Assembly: GCF_003058225.1 (NCBI RefSeq)
Contig: NZ_QBUG01000003.1
Location: 124,001 to 188,000 of the forward strand
From: Promicromonospora sp. AC04
Lineage (GTDB): Bacteria > Actinomycetota > Actinomycetes > Actinomycetales > Cellulomonadaceae
Direction: 5' to 3'
Length of the DNA stretch: 64,000 nucleotides
Below are positions 18,152-26,047 of the stretch, in pieces. Below the pieces are notes generated by a model. The model was not told the DNA's origin, did no database searches, and saw nothing but the letters and a program-made list of their open reading frames with translations. The number at the start of each line of letters is the position of its first letter. Positions within the stretch are counted from its first letter, which is position 1. The translations under genes were made by a program, and so were the position numbers.

Positions 18152-21100
18152 TCAGGTGCCGATGAGACGCAGGAATCCGCCGAGCTCCATGAGGTGCCGC
18201 ACACCGTCGGCCTCCAGGTCACCGGGCAGGTAGTCGGTGAGCCGGGGTGACGAGATCACGACGGCCCGCCACTGCGCGCGCGACACCGCCACGTTGATCC
18301 GGTTGCGCGACAGCAGGAATCCCATGCCCCGGGAGACGTTCTCGGGCGACGAGGCGGCGAGCGTCAGGATCGCCACCGGCGCCTCCCGGCCCTGGAACAT
18401 GTCGACGGTGCCGACGGGCACCCCACCGAGGCCGGCCGCGCGCAGCGCCTGGCGCACCAGGTGGACCTGCGCGTTGTAGGCGGCGACCACCACCACGTCG
18501 TCGGGCCCCAGGGGGCGGGACGGGCGGCCACTGCCTGGCTCCCACCCCCGCCCGATCATGTTCTGCACCTGTCGCACCACCTCGTCCGCCTCCTCGGGGG
18601 ACGACGTCGAGCGCCCCTCGTGGGCGACCGGGACGTGCACCACGCCGGGTGTCACGCCGTCGAGCCACCGCGCCGTCGTGACCGGGTGGGCCGAGAGCCG
18701 GCCGGCGTACGAGAGCTGGGACACGGCGGCGCAGACCTCGGGGTGCATCCGCCACGACTCGGGCAGCAGGTAGCCGAGCCCGTCGGGCAGCACGGAGCTG
18801 CCGGCCGCGAGCCACGCGAGCGCCGATTCGTCCACCGGTTCGGGGTGCCTTCCCTGGCTGACCTGCGGAAGCTGTTGCGGGTCACCGAGCAGGAGGAGCC
18901 GCTGGGCGGCCCGGCCGACGGCGATCGTGTCGGCGAGCGAGAACTGCCCGGCCTCGTCGATGACCAGCAGGTCGAGACCTTCGTCGGGCCAGCGCTCGTG
19001 CGCGAAGTCCCACGCGGTACCGCCCACCACGCAGCCCCCGGTGCTGCTGGCGGCGAACTGCGCGAGCTTCTCGCTGTTCACCTCCTGCCACGGCTGGGCG
19101 GTGTTCTTCTCGATACCCTTCGCCCGCTGCTTCTTCGCGACCAGCTCGACGGGCACACCCGCCTTGTCGACGACGGCGCTCAGCATGTTCTCGACCGCCG
19201 AGTGCGACTGAGCCACCACGCCTACCCGCCAGCCGGCGCTCACGAGCCTGGCGACGACGTGCGACCCGACGTGCGTCTTGCCGGTGCCGGGCGGGCCCTG
19301 CACCGCGAGGTAGGAATGGTCGAGCCGCTCGACGGCGGCATGTACCGCTGCCTCGAGATCGAGCCCGCCGCTGACTCCAGGGTTGTCCGCTGCGCCGTCC
19401 CCACCGCTGTCTCCTGAGCTGTCTCCTGCGCTGTCTCCTGCGCTGTCCTCAACGCTGTCCTCAACGCTGTCCTCAACGCTGTGACCACCATTGTCTCCAG
19501 CGGTGTGCCCGCCACTGTCTCCAGCGCGATGTCCGATGCCGAGCTCCGGCAGCTCCCCGCCGTCGACCAGTCGTGGCGGCCTGCGGCGCAGCAGGTCGAC
19601 GGCGGCGCCGTCGGGCACCGTCCGGTCCGCGTCCCACAGGGCGAGGGCGGCGCGGGCGGCATCCTCGACCGCGCGTTCCTGTGCGTCGTGCGCGGGGCCG
19701 CGCTGCGGTGCGAGCGCGACGGGCGCCTGGTCGTGGGGTTCCGCTCCCCCGGAGAGCCGCTCCCGCAGAACCACGACGTCGCGACCCCGCGAAGCGCCGT
19801 CCGTGTCACCGTCGGACTCCTCAATGACGTTCAGGATCACGCCACCGGAGTGTTCGCCGCGCACGGCCCGCACCTCGAGCTCGCCCACGACCGGCGGCAC
19901 CGGCTGGTCGTACAGCACATGCACCGCGTCTCCGACGCCGAGGTCGGACCCGTCGATCCGCGACCCGTCGAGCATGCGACCCACCAGCTCGACCTCCCGC
20001 GAGGGAAGCCGGTCGCGCCCCACGACGCCCCACTCCCGCAGCACTCTCGAACGTTCCACGTGGAACGTCGACCTCCGACCGGGCCACTCGTCCAGCGGCA
20101 GCTCCAGGCGCGCGAAGTGCTCCTGCCAGAAGGGCTTCTCCTCCCGCTGGTAGTACCCGACGGCGGCGCCCAGCAGCGCGAGCGCCTGCACCTCGAGCGA
20201 CCGCTCCCCCCGGTTCTCCCCGACCCGCGAGGAGATCTCGGCGGCCAGCGCCAACCGCCGCTCCCGCCCCGCCCGCCGAGCCAAAGCCCGAGGACTCTCC
20301 TCACCCCCCTCGAACCCAACCTCGCCGTCCCCCACCCCGCCGTTCCCAGCCTCGCCGTCCCCCACCCCGCCGTTCCCAGCCTCGCCGTCCCCCGCCCCAC
20401 CGCTCCCCACCCCGCCGTTCTCCGCCTCGCCGCTCCCCGCCGCACCACTCCCCGCGGCCGCCCCAGCCACCCTGCCCGACCCAGCAGCAACAGCAGCAAC
20501 AGCAGCAACCGACCCGACAGACGAACGCGCAAACCGCAACCAGTCCAGCAGCCGCAACGTAGACCGGCAGTCGTACTCGTTGTAGTCCAGGATCCGCTGC
20601 TTGAGCTCCGCCGCCCGCTCCTCCCCGTCGGCCGCGAGCTTCGCGTACTCCGCGTACTCCGTGACCGACGCCGTCGCGCTGGTGACACCCTCACGCGCCG
20701 GGTCGTCCTGCATGTAGAGCGGTTCGAGCTTCTTGATCGACTTCGACCGGTTGGAGATGCGCAGGCACGACCGGACCACCGCGTAGAGGTCGACCAGCAC
20801 CCCGTCGCGCAGCAGCTGGTCCACCTCGTCCTCGTAGACGCCGTGCCGCGCCGCGATGGAGAGCAGGTGGGTCTTCTCGTAGGCGGCGTAGTGGTAGACG
20901 TGCAGGTCGGGATACGTCTTCAGGCGTGCGTTGAGGTAGTCCACGAACCGGACGAGCGCATCGCGCTCGCTCGCCAGGTCGTCGGCCCAGAGCCCGTGGA
21001 AGGGCGGTGTCCCGTCGCCCGGGCCGGGGCGCTCGACCCAGCCGAAGAGGTAGTCGAGGCCCATGGCGGGCGCCTGGTCGTCACCGGGCAGCCGCGCCTC

Positions 21101-22216
21101 CTCCCACAGGGGGTCACCCTCGAAGTCGAAGAACACGTCACCGGGGCTCGGCTGCGGGAGCCGGTCGATGGCCTCGGTCGCGACGAGCTGCCAGCGCAGC
21201 CGCGCGTCGGGGCCGTCCGGGTCGACGCCGTCGGGCAGGTGGTCGAGCGCGACCGAGCCGTCGCCGTCGTCAAGCCCGAGCTGGAGGCGCGCCTGGGCGC
21301 GCAGCCCGTCGAAGCGGCCGGCGGCCATGCCGACGGGCGGCTCCTCGGCGGCCGCCAGCCCGTCGATCGTCATGATGCCCGACGCCGAGAGCTTCGCCCG
21401 CTGCGCCCCGTACACCCCGCCGACCAGCAGTACGTCGCGGCTCAGCTTGGCCGCGTCGGCGCAGTCCGGGCAGTCCCGCAGCCGGCCGCAGGCCAGGTAC
21501 CGCTCGTCGCTCCAGCTCACCGGGGCGTCGTCCGCGACGTGGGTGGCCAGGACCTCGGTGAGGCGCTGACGCCGCTTGCGGAAGACGGGCAGCAGGTCGG
21601 CGAGCCGGTGCGACGTGGTCTCCCCCGTGCCGAGCACGAGGTGCACCTCGTCGGTCGGGTCGATCCGCGCCGCCATCAGCTGGTCCGCGTACGCGGCGAG
21701 CTGGAGCAGGGCGCGGACCTTGGTGCGGCGCGCCAGCTTGGAGTCGTGCACGGCATACCGCGGCACGACGCCGTCCGGGCCGCCGAGGTGCGCCATCTCG
21801 CCGAGCGGGTCGCGCACCAGGAAGTCGGCCCGGCCGTGGAACCGGCCGTCGAAGAACGAGGCCTGGTAGACGACGTCGGCCCCCTGCTCCAGGGCGGCGA
21901 GCGTGCGGGAGTGCGCGTCGGTCAGCTCGTCGCGAGACATCCGGCGCGCGGGCGCGACCTCGAGCACGCCGCCGGGGCGTCCGCCGTCGGCCGGGCCGTA
22001 GGCACGGAGGTGACCGTCGAGGACGCGGTGTTCGTGGTCCTCGCCCAGGGCCGCGGTGCGCGCGAGCATCTCGTCCTCCTCTCGCGCGCGGCGAGGGCTG
22101 CGGCCGAGGAGCTCGTCGAGGCGGCGCAACAGGCGGAACTCGCACTCGCCCGCGATCACGAGGTCGCTGGCCGAGTGCACGAGTGTGCTGGCGTCTTCAC
22201 GCTCCAGGAGGAACAT
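18152..22216 (-). CDS. RecB-like nuclease / RNase H-fold / SF1 helicase fusion (TM0106-like)
   Basis: A 1354-residue multidomain nucleic-acid enzyme. ATG 22216 (MFLLERED) with GGGGA is preferred; a GTG 10 codons upstream is possible. Residues about 1-270 are a RecB/Cas4-like PD-(D/E)xK nuclease (GRADFLV, then HDSKLA), with one Cys near the N-terminus (GECEF) and three in ACGRLRDCPDC, a spacing that suggests an iron-sulfur cluster. About residue 360, FFDFEGDP starts an RNase H-like exonuclease domain. The C-terminal half is a UPF1/DNA2-like SF1 helicase: GPPGTGKTH (about 972), VIDEAG, LLGDPQQLPQ, VDMFQGRE and NVAVSRA. Two low-complexity linkers (about 570-640 and 902-948) separate the domains. 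Single gene; DNA repair or defence role is inferred only. Confidence 0.85.
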   Translation of the reverse strand: MFLLEREDASTLVHSASDLVIAGECEFRLLRRLDELLGRSPRRAREEDEMLARTAALGEDHEHRVLDGHLRAYGPADGGRPGGVLEVAPARRMSRDELTDAHSRTLAALEQGADVVYQASFFDGRFHGRADFLVRDPLGEMAHLGGPDGVVPRYAVHDSKLARRTKVRALLQLAAYADQLMAARIDPTDEVHLVLGTGETTSHRLADLLPVFRKRRQRLTEVLATHVADDAPVSWSDERYLACGRLRDCPDCADAAKLSRDVLLVGGVYGAQRAKLSASGIMTIDGLAAAEEPPVGMAAGRFDGLRAQARLQLGLDDGDGSVALDHLPDGVDPDGPDARLRWQLVATEAIDRLPQPSPGDVFFDFEGDPLWEEARLPGDDQAPAMGLDYLFGWVERPGPGDGTPPFHGLWADDLASERDALVRFVDYLNARLKTYPDLHVYHYAAYEKTHLLSIAARHGVYEDEVDQLLRDGVLVDLYAVVRSCLRISNRSKSIKKLEPLYMQDDPAREGVTSATASVTEYAEYAKLAADGEERAAELKQRILDYNEYDCRSTLRLLDWLRFARSSVGSVAAVAAVAAGSGRVAGAAAGSGAAGSGEAENGGVGSGGAGDGEAGNGGVGDGEAGNGGVGDGEVGFEGGEESPRALARRAGRERRLALAAEISSRVGENRGERSLEVQALALLGAAVGYYQREEKPFWQEHFARLELPLDEWPGRRSTFHVERSRVLREWGVVGRDRLPSREVELVGRMLDGSRIDGSDLGVGDAVHVLYDQPVPPVVGELEVRAVRGEHSGGVILNVIEESDGDTDGASRGRDVVVLRERLSGGAEPHDQAPVALAPQRGPAHDAQERAVEDAARAALALWDADRTVPDGAAVDLLRRRPPRLVDGGELPELGIGHRAGDSGGHTAGDNGGHSVEDSVEDSVEDSAGDSAGDSSGDSGGDGAADNPGVSGGLDLEAAVHAAVERLDHSYLAVQGPPGTGKTHVGSHVVARLVSAGWRVGVVAQSHSAVENMLSAVVDKAGVPVELVAKKQRAKGIEKNTAQPWQEVNSEKLAQFAASSTGGCVVGGTAWDFAHERWPDEGLDLLVIDEAGQFSLADTIAVGRAAQRLLLLGDPQQLPQVSQGRHPEPVDESALAWLAAGSSVLPDGLGYLLPESWRMHPEVCAAVSQLSYAGRLSAHPVTTARWLDGVTPGVVHVPVAHEGRSTSSPEEADEVVRQVQNMIGRGWEPGSGRPSRPLGPDDVVVVAAYNAQVHLVRQALRAAGLGGVPVGTVDMFQGREAPVAILTLAASSPENVSRGMGFLLSRNRINVAVSRAQWRAVVISSPRLTDYLPGDLEADGVRHLMELGGFLRLIGT
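19372..19510 (-). repeat. Low-complexity Ser/Asp/Gly repeats before the helicase domain
   Basis: Short units (ctgtcctcaacg and ctgtctcctg on the plus strand) repeat three times each and encode VEDS and AGDS runs. The segment lies directly before the helicase P-loop domain and acts as an acidic hydrophilic linker. Confidence 0.75.
20295..20505 (-). repeat. Low-complexity Gly/Ala repeats inside the nuclease/helicase gene
   Basis: The stretch encodes Ala/Val/Gly runs followed by repeated GNGGVGDGEA units. A roughly 30-bp unit (cgccgttcccagcctcgccg plus about ten further bases on the plus strand) recurs exactly twice near 20340-20400, with diverged copies beside it. It separates the RNase H-like part from the part leading to the helicase. 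Confidence 0.75.
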
Positions 22217-22360
22217 GTCCCCAGGTCTACCAGTGACCTCCGACACGAGCGCGCTACTGTCGCCCTTTTAGGCGGTAGATATGTCCGGTTCGACTCCGGG
22301 TTCTGGCGCCAACCCGCCTGGATGGCCGATAGTGGGGCCGACCGTATCGAAGGAGCAACC

Positions 22361-23560
22361 ATGCCCGTGCGCTTCAACCCGCCTCCGGGTTGGCAGGTGC
22401 CCCCGGGATTCCGACCCGACTCCGCCTGGGCTCCCGACCCGTCGTGGCCGCCGGCCCCGCCCGGTTGGGACTACTGGGTCGACCGACCGGACACTCCCCA
22501 GCCCGACGCCGGACCCCACGGCGTCGCACCCCCCGCACCCTCAGCACCCCCCGCACCGCCGGCTCCCGTCACACCGCCGGCGCCCGCCGACAGGACGGAC
22601 GCGGGAGCGGACACGCGGACCGTCGCGATCCAGGTGATCGACGGTCCGGGCGTCCGCCCGGCCCCCGCGCCACCGGGCCCGCCCGGCATATCGCCTGCCG
22701 ACGCGATGGGCTCGACCATGACCATGGCGCCCATCAGCGCTCCCCCGGCTCCGGGCGCGCCCCGGCCCGGCTCCGGCCCGCAGCCCGTCTACCCGCCGCC
22801 GGTGATGGCACCTCCGCCCCCGCCCCCGGGCACGGCGGCCAAGGGCCCGACCACCGGCGTGCTCGCCGCCCTCAAGGGGCTCGGTGGCCGGAAGGCGACG
22901 GCGCCCGGCGGCCCGCCGCCGCTGGCGACCGGTCCCGGAGCCCCCGGTCCCGGTCCGCTGAGCATCGACGACGCGAACCGCTCCCGCCCCGGCGGGCCGA
23001 TGCCTGCCGGACCGATGCAGGTCGCACCCTTGGCTGCGGGGCCGCGCCCCGGCGCGCCCGCGCGCCAGGGTTCGCGTGCGCCAGGTGCCGGGCTCATGAT
23101 CGCCATCGCCGTGGCCGGCCTCGCACTCGGCGTGATCGTGGGTGTGGTGATCACGGCCGGCCAGCAGGCCGACGCGAACCAGGCGATCACCGACGCCCAG
23201 AACATCCAGTCGCAGATCGACGAGCAGCGTGCCGAGATCGAGGCCGACCGCGCTCAGATCGACAAGCAGCGCGACGAGGTGGCCAAGCGCGAACAGGCCC
23301 TGGCCGACCGCGAGGCTCAGGTCCAGGAGCAGGAGACCGCGCTCGAGCAGCAGCAGGAGCAGCAAGAGCAGGAGCAGCAGGAAGAGCAGGAGGACGACGG
23401 CAACGGGAACGGGAACGGCGGGAACCCTGGCACCGTCTTCTACTGGAACTGCGACGCAGTGCGCGCCGCCGGCGCTGCCCCGCTCCCCAACACGGAGCCG
23501 GGCTACCTGCCGCACCTCGACGGGAACGGCAACGGCATCGCCTGCGAGGACGGCGAGTAG
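22361..23560 (+). CDS. Membrane protein with Pro-rich head, coiled coil and Excalibur domain
   Basis: A 399-residue protein with a clear modular plan. AAGGAG precedes the ATG at 22361. Residues 1-45 have PPGW motifs (PPPGWQVPPGF, PAPPGWDYW) as in DUF2510-like regions. A long Pro/Ala/Gly-rich, probably cytoplasmic, segment follows to about 240. One membrane helix, LMIAIAVAGLALGVIVGVVI, lies at about 246-265. Then come a coiled coil rich in Gln/Glu/Asp (about 270-335) and a C-terminal Excalibur calcium-binding domain (FYWNCDAVRAAG, DGNGNGIACED). So the Excalibur domain should face outside at the end of a stalk. Role unknown; envelope or calcium sensing is only an inference. Confidence 0.87.
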   Translation: MPVRFNPPPGWQVPPGFRPDSAWAPDPSWPPAPPGWDYWVDRPDTPQPDAGPHGVAPPAPSAPPAPPAPVTPPAPADRTDAGADTRTVAIQVIDGPGVRPAPAPPGPPGISPADAMGSTMTMAPISAPPAPGAPRPGSGPQPVYPPPVMAPPPPPPGTAAKGPTTGVLAALKGLGGRKATAPGGPPPLATGPGAPGPGPLSIDDANRSRPGGPMPAGPMQVAPLAAGPRPGAPARQGSRAPGAGLMIAIAVAGLALGVIVGVVITAGQQADANQAITDAQNIQSQIDEQRAEIEADRAQIDKQRDEVAKREQALADREAQVQEQETALEQQQEQQEQEQQEEQEDDGNGNGNGGNPGTVFYWNCDAVRAAGAAPLPNTEPGYLPHLDGNGNGIACEDGE

Positions 23561-23622
23561 CCCGAATCGCTCGGCGCGTCCCTCGCCCTGTTCGGCGTAG
23601 GAGGCGTCGTCACAAGATAGAA

Positions 23623-23659
23623 CGGGCCGAGGCAGATCCCCAGACTCTGCCTCGGCCCG
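23623..23659 (+). terminator. Terminator of the Excalibur gene
   Basis: A perfect 14-bp stem (23623-23636 with 23646-23659) with a 9-base loop, 63 bases after the stop codon. Confidence 0.8.
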
Positions 23660-23668
23660 CTCGTGTGT

Positions 23669-23710
23669 TCCCGGTCCACGCCATCTCCCCAGACGAGACG
23701 TGGACCGGGA
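23669..23710 (-). terminator. Terminator of the first sigma-linked membrane gene
   Basis: A perfect 12-bp stem (23669-23680 with 23699-23710) lies 4 bases beyond the stop of the minus-strand gene ending at 23715. Confidence 0.75.
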
Positions 23711-23714
23711 AGTC

Positions 23715-25076
23715 TCACAACCCCAGGAGATCCTCCAGGAGTTCACCGAGGCCGAGGGGATCCTCGTTGTCCTCGGGAGCTTCGGTCGGCTCCTTGCTCG
23801 GAGCCGGGTCGGGCGACACCTCGCCGCCGGGCAGGACGTCGCCCGTCGATGCGAGCTGCAGCGCCTCGCTCATGTCGATCAGACAGAGCCGCCAGACGTT
23901 GGAGTCCACGCCGTTCGGCGCCCGCCAGAACGCCTTGCCGGTGAGCTGCGGCGGCGCCGTCCAGCTCGTTCCGGTGCGCTGCGCGACGCAGGTCTCCATC
24001 GCGGGGACCTCGTTCGCCGCCGCGTCCTCGGCCAGCATCGAAGCGAGCTCCGCGACCATCGGCGCGGGCGTCGCGGCCTGCGGCGTGTCCACGGCGTTGC
24101 CCGCGACGTCATGGATGACCGCACACTCGGGCGAGGTGCTGCGGCACCAGGAGGCGCTCCACGTGCCCTGCTTCGAGTAGACGAACCCGCGCGGCTCCGC
24201 CGTCGAGCGGTCCACCTGCAGGACCCGCATCCACACGCTGCCGTCGCCGAGCACGTCGAACGGCGTGACCTTGAGCGACGCGCCCGCTTCGGGCGCACCC
24301 GCCACGCCGGCACCGTCGGTGCCGGTCCCCGGTGACGCGGACGCCCCCTGCGCGTCCGCGGCACCATTGGTCTGCGGGTCGTCGAAGACCAGGAACTGGT
24401 CCCCCTCCGTCGCCCCGGAGGAGAATCCGAACACGAGTGCCGGGCCGCCGTCGGACGGCAGGACCATCGCGTCGGACGTGACGCCTCGCCAGAGCAGGGT
24501 TCCTCCGAGGTTCCCTGCGCGGAGGTTCTGGAGGGCGGTGTCCCCGCCCGCCAGGACCTCCAGGTCTGTGGCGCTGTGCCGGCCGTCGATCTTCGCCAGG
24601 GTCACCACCGCGAGATAGCGGTCGCCACCCCCTGCATCGAGACCGAGGTCGAGCACAGCCGTGTCCCCGTCGACGCGGTAGGCCGCGGGCTTCGCCACGG
24701 TGCTCACGCCGGGCGCGAGGTTCGCGACCTGCGCCTCCGGGTCCGGCGTCGGGATCGCGGTGGGCGACGGCGGCGCGGGCTCGACCGGGACGGTGTCCAG
24801 CGGCTGCGCCGACTCGATGGGCGCGACCTCAACCGGAGAGCTGCTCCAGAGTCCCGGGATACCGGGCAGCGCGCCCGCCGCTCCGGCGCCGACCGTGGCG
24901 AGCGCCAGCGTGGATGCCAGCGTGACGCTCGCACGCCGCGTGGCGTGCTTGCGGCGGCTCGACCGCAGGACGCTGTCCAGGTCCAGCGTCGATGGCGGTA
25001 CCGCCGCGTGCGCCGACTCACGGACCCGGGCGACGAACTCGTCGTCGGGGGCGCCTTGGGAGAGGTTCATGTTCAT
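23715..25076 (-). CDS. Single-pass membrane protein coupled to SigE-family sigma factor (module 1)
   Basis: A 453-residue protein of unknown function. The ATG at 25076 overlaps the sigma gene stop as ATGA; a second ATG lies two codons in. Residues 1-45 are a charged cytoplasmic head (DEFVARVRESAHAAVPPSTLDLDSVLRSSRRKHATRR). A membrane segment follows at about 46-66 (SVTLASTLALATVGAGAAGALPG), and then about 390 extracellular residues, Pro/Ala-rich first. The C-terminus is rich in Glu/Asp/Pro. Its position suggests a regulator of the upstream sigma factor, but it has no zinc-binding anti-sigma motif (HxxxCxxC). Same layout as the paralogous gene at 26048-27307. Confidence 0.82.
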   Translation of the reverse strand: MNMNLSQGAPDDEFVARVRESAHAAVPPSTLDLDSVLRSSRRKHATRRASVTLASTLALATVGAGAAGALPGIPGLWSSSPVEVAPIESAQPLDTVPVEPAPPSPTAIPTPDPEAQVANLAPGVSTVAKPAAYRVDGDTAVLDLGLDAGGGDRYLAVVTLAKIDGRHSATDLEVLAGGDTALQNLRAGNLGGTLLWRGVTSDAMVLPSDGGPALVFGFSSGATEGDQFLVFDDPQTNGAADAQGASASPGTGTDGAGVAGAPEAGASLKVTPFDVLGDGSVWMRVLQVDRSTAEPRGFVYSKQGTWSASWCRSTSPECAVIHDVAGNAVDTPQAATPAPMVAELASMLAEDAAANEVPAMETCVAQRTGTSWTAPPQLTGKAFWRAPNGVDSNVWRLCLIDMSEALQLASTGDVLPGGEVSPDPAPSKEPTEAPEDNEDPLGLGELLEDLLGL

Positions 25077-25906
25077 CGATTTCCGCCCAGTGAATCGAGA
25101 TCGAGGATCGCGCGCAGGTGGGCGAGGCCGCGCGAGGCCGTGGACTTCACGGTGCCGAGAGGAATGCCGAGCTCGTTCGAGACCTCGGACTCCGACAGGT
25201 CGAGGAGATGACGCAGCACCACTACCCGGCGCTGCTTCAGGGGAAGGCGCAGGAGGGCGCGCACGACGGCGTCGCGATCGTCCACGGTGCGCGTGGGCAT
25301 CCGGGCCGACTGGCGGGAGACGCGGACGTCGTCCTGCGGCAGCTCCTCGGGGCCGGTCAGGACCTCGCGCCGCGTACGGCGCCAGGCATCGATCCGCAGG
25401 TTCGCCAGCACACGCCGCGCGTACACCAGCGGGTCGCCCTGTCTGGCCTTGTGCCAGTGCCGGTAGCACCGCTCGAAAGTCTGCTGGGTGAGCTCCTCCG
25501 CGCGGTGAGCGTCACCGCTCAGCAGGAAGGCCATCCGGTGCAGTGGATCCTTTGCCTCTCGCATGAACGCCGTGAACTCTTCGTTCTTCGAAGCCTGTGC
25601 GTTCCTGCGCGCGTGAGTGGCCGTGGGCCGGTCTGTACGCACGGGGAGCGAGGGTACGTCATCGATGTCCGCCGCCCCACCTCGGACCACTGTGAGCGGC
25701 CGGGTCGCGGGGGCGGGTGTCGTGGTGGATGGGGAGTCTGGGGTGTTCTGCTCGGTGGTCACGGTCTCCAGGTCGTCCGCAGAGCTGGAGTCGGCGCGCA
25801 CGACGCGCAGAATCACGGGCTTGGTAACCCGGAACTCTGGCGCTTGTGCGCGCGGACTCGTGACTGTCACGAACGGAACACGGGCCGACCGGGACGAAGG
25901 TTCCAT
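25073..25906 (-). CDS. SigE-family ECF sigma factor (module 1)
   Basis: An extracytoplasmic-function RNA polymerase sigma factor, up to 277 residues. The conserved part starts near residue 108: EEFTAFMREAKDPLHRMAFLL, then AEELTQQTFERCYRHW (region 2.2) and YARRVLANLRIDAWRRTRRE (2.4). Region 4 holds LPLKQRRVVVLRHLLDLSESEVSNELGIPLGTVKSTASR, with a clear helix-turn-helix. The roughly 100-residue variable head makes the start uncertain. A GGAAC-N17-CGTG element at 25904-25880 would place transcription inside it, so a GTG at 25762 or later may be the true start. The stop overlaps the next gene (ATGA). Confidence 0.88.
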   Translation of the reverse strand: MEPSSRSARVPFVTVTSPRAQAPEFRVTKPVILRVVRADSSSADDLETVTTEQNTPDSPSTTTPAPATRPLTVVRGGAADIDDVPSLPVRTDRPTATHARRNAQASKNEEFTAFMREAKDPLHRMAFLLSGDAHRAEELTQQTFERCYRHWHKARQGDPLVYARRVLANLRIDAWRRTRREVLTGPEELPQDDVRVSRQSARMPTRTVDDRDAVVRALLRLPLKQRRVVVLRHLLDLSESEVSNELGIPLGTVKSTASRGLAHLRAILDLDSLGGNR

Positions 25907-25976
25907 CTGGATCCGCAGAAGTTTTTCGGAACCGTGTGATCCGGGCCACCAGGCCGCTGAGCTGTCGGACGAGGCA

Positions 25977-26029
25977 GCACGTGTCAGGCGTACAGGTCAC
26001 CTTCGCTGACCTGTACGCCTGACACGTGC
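25977..26029 (-). terminator. Terminator hairpin of the second sigma-linked membrane gene
   Basis: A perfect 23-bp stem (25977-25999 with 26007-26029) with a 7-base loop, 19 bases past the stop at 26048. Its stem ends (GTGTCAG and CAGGTC blocks) resemble those of the hairpin at 43107-43146. Confidence 0.85.
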
Positions 26030-26047
26030 GAGGGGGTGGCGGTCCGG

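Noticed and set aside
20330-20460. CRISPR-like regularly spaced repeats
   Set aside because: The roughly 30-bp repeats abut without spacers, stay in frame and encode a Gly-rich linker; no cas genes are nearby.
18152-22216. Cas4/Cas3-type adaptation or interference gene
   Set aside because: The nuclease is Cas4-like in fold and cysteines, but the helicase is SF1 UPF1/DNA2-like, and no CRISPR array or other cas gene lies in the window.
19481-22360. Apparent 960-codon N-terminal extension of the Excalibur protein
   Set aside because: It is the antisense of the nuclease/helicase gene. AAGGAG and ATG at 22361 mark the real start, followed at once by the PPGW-type head.
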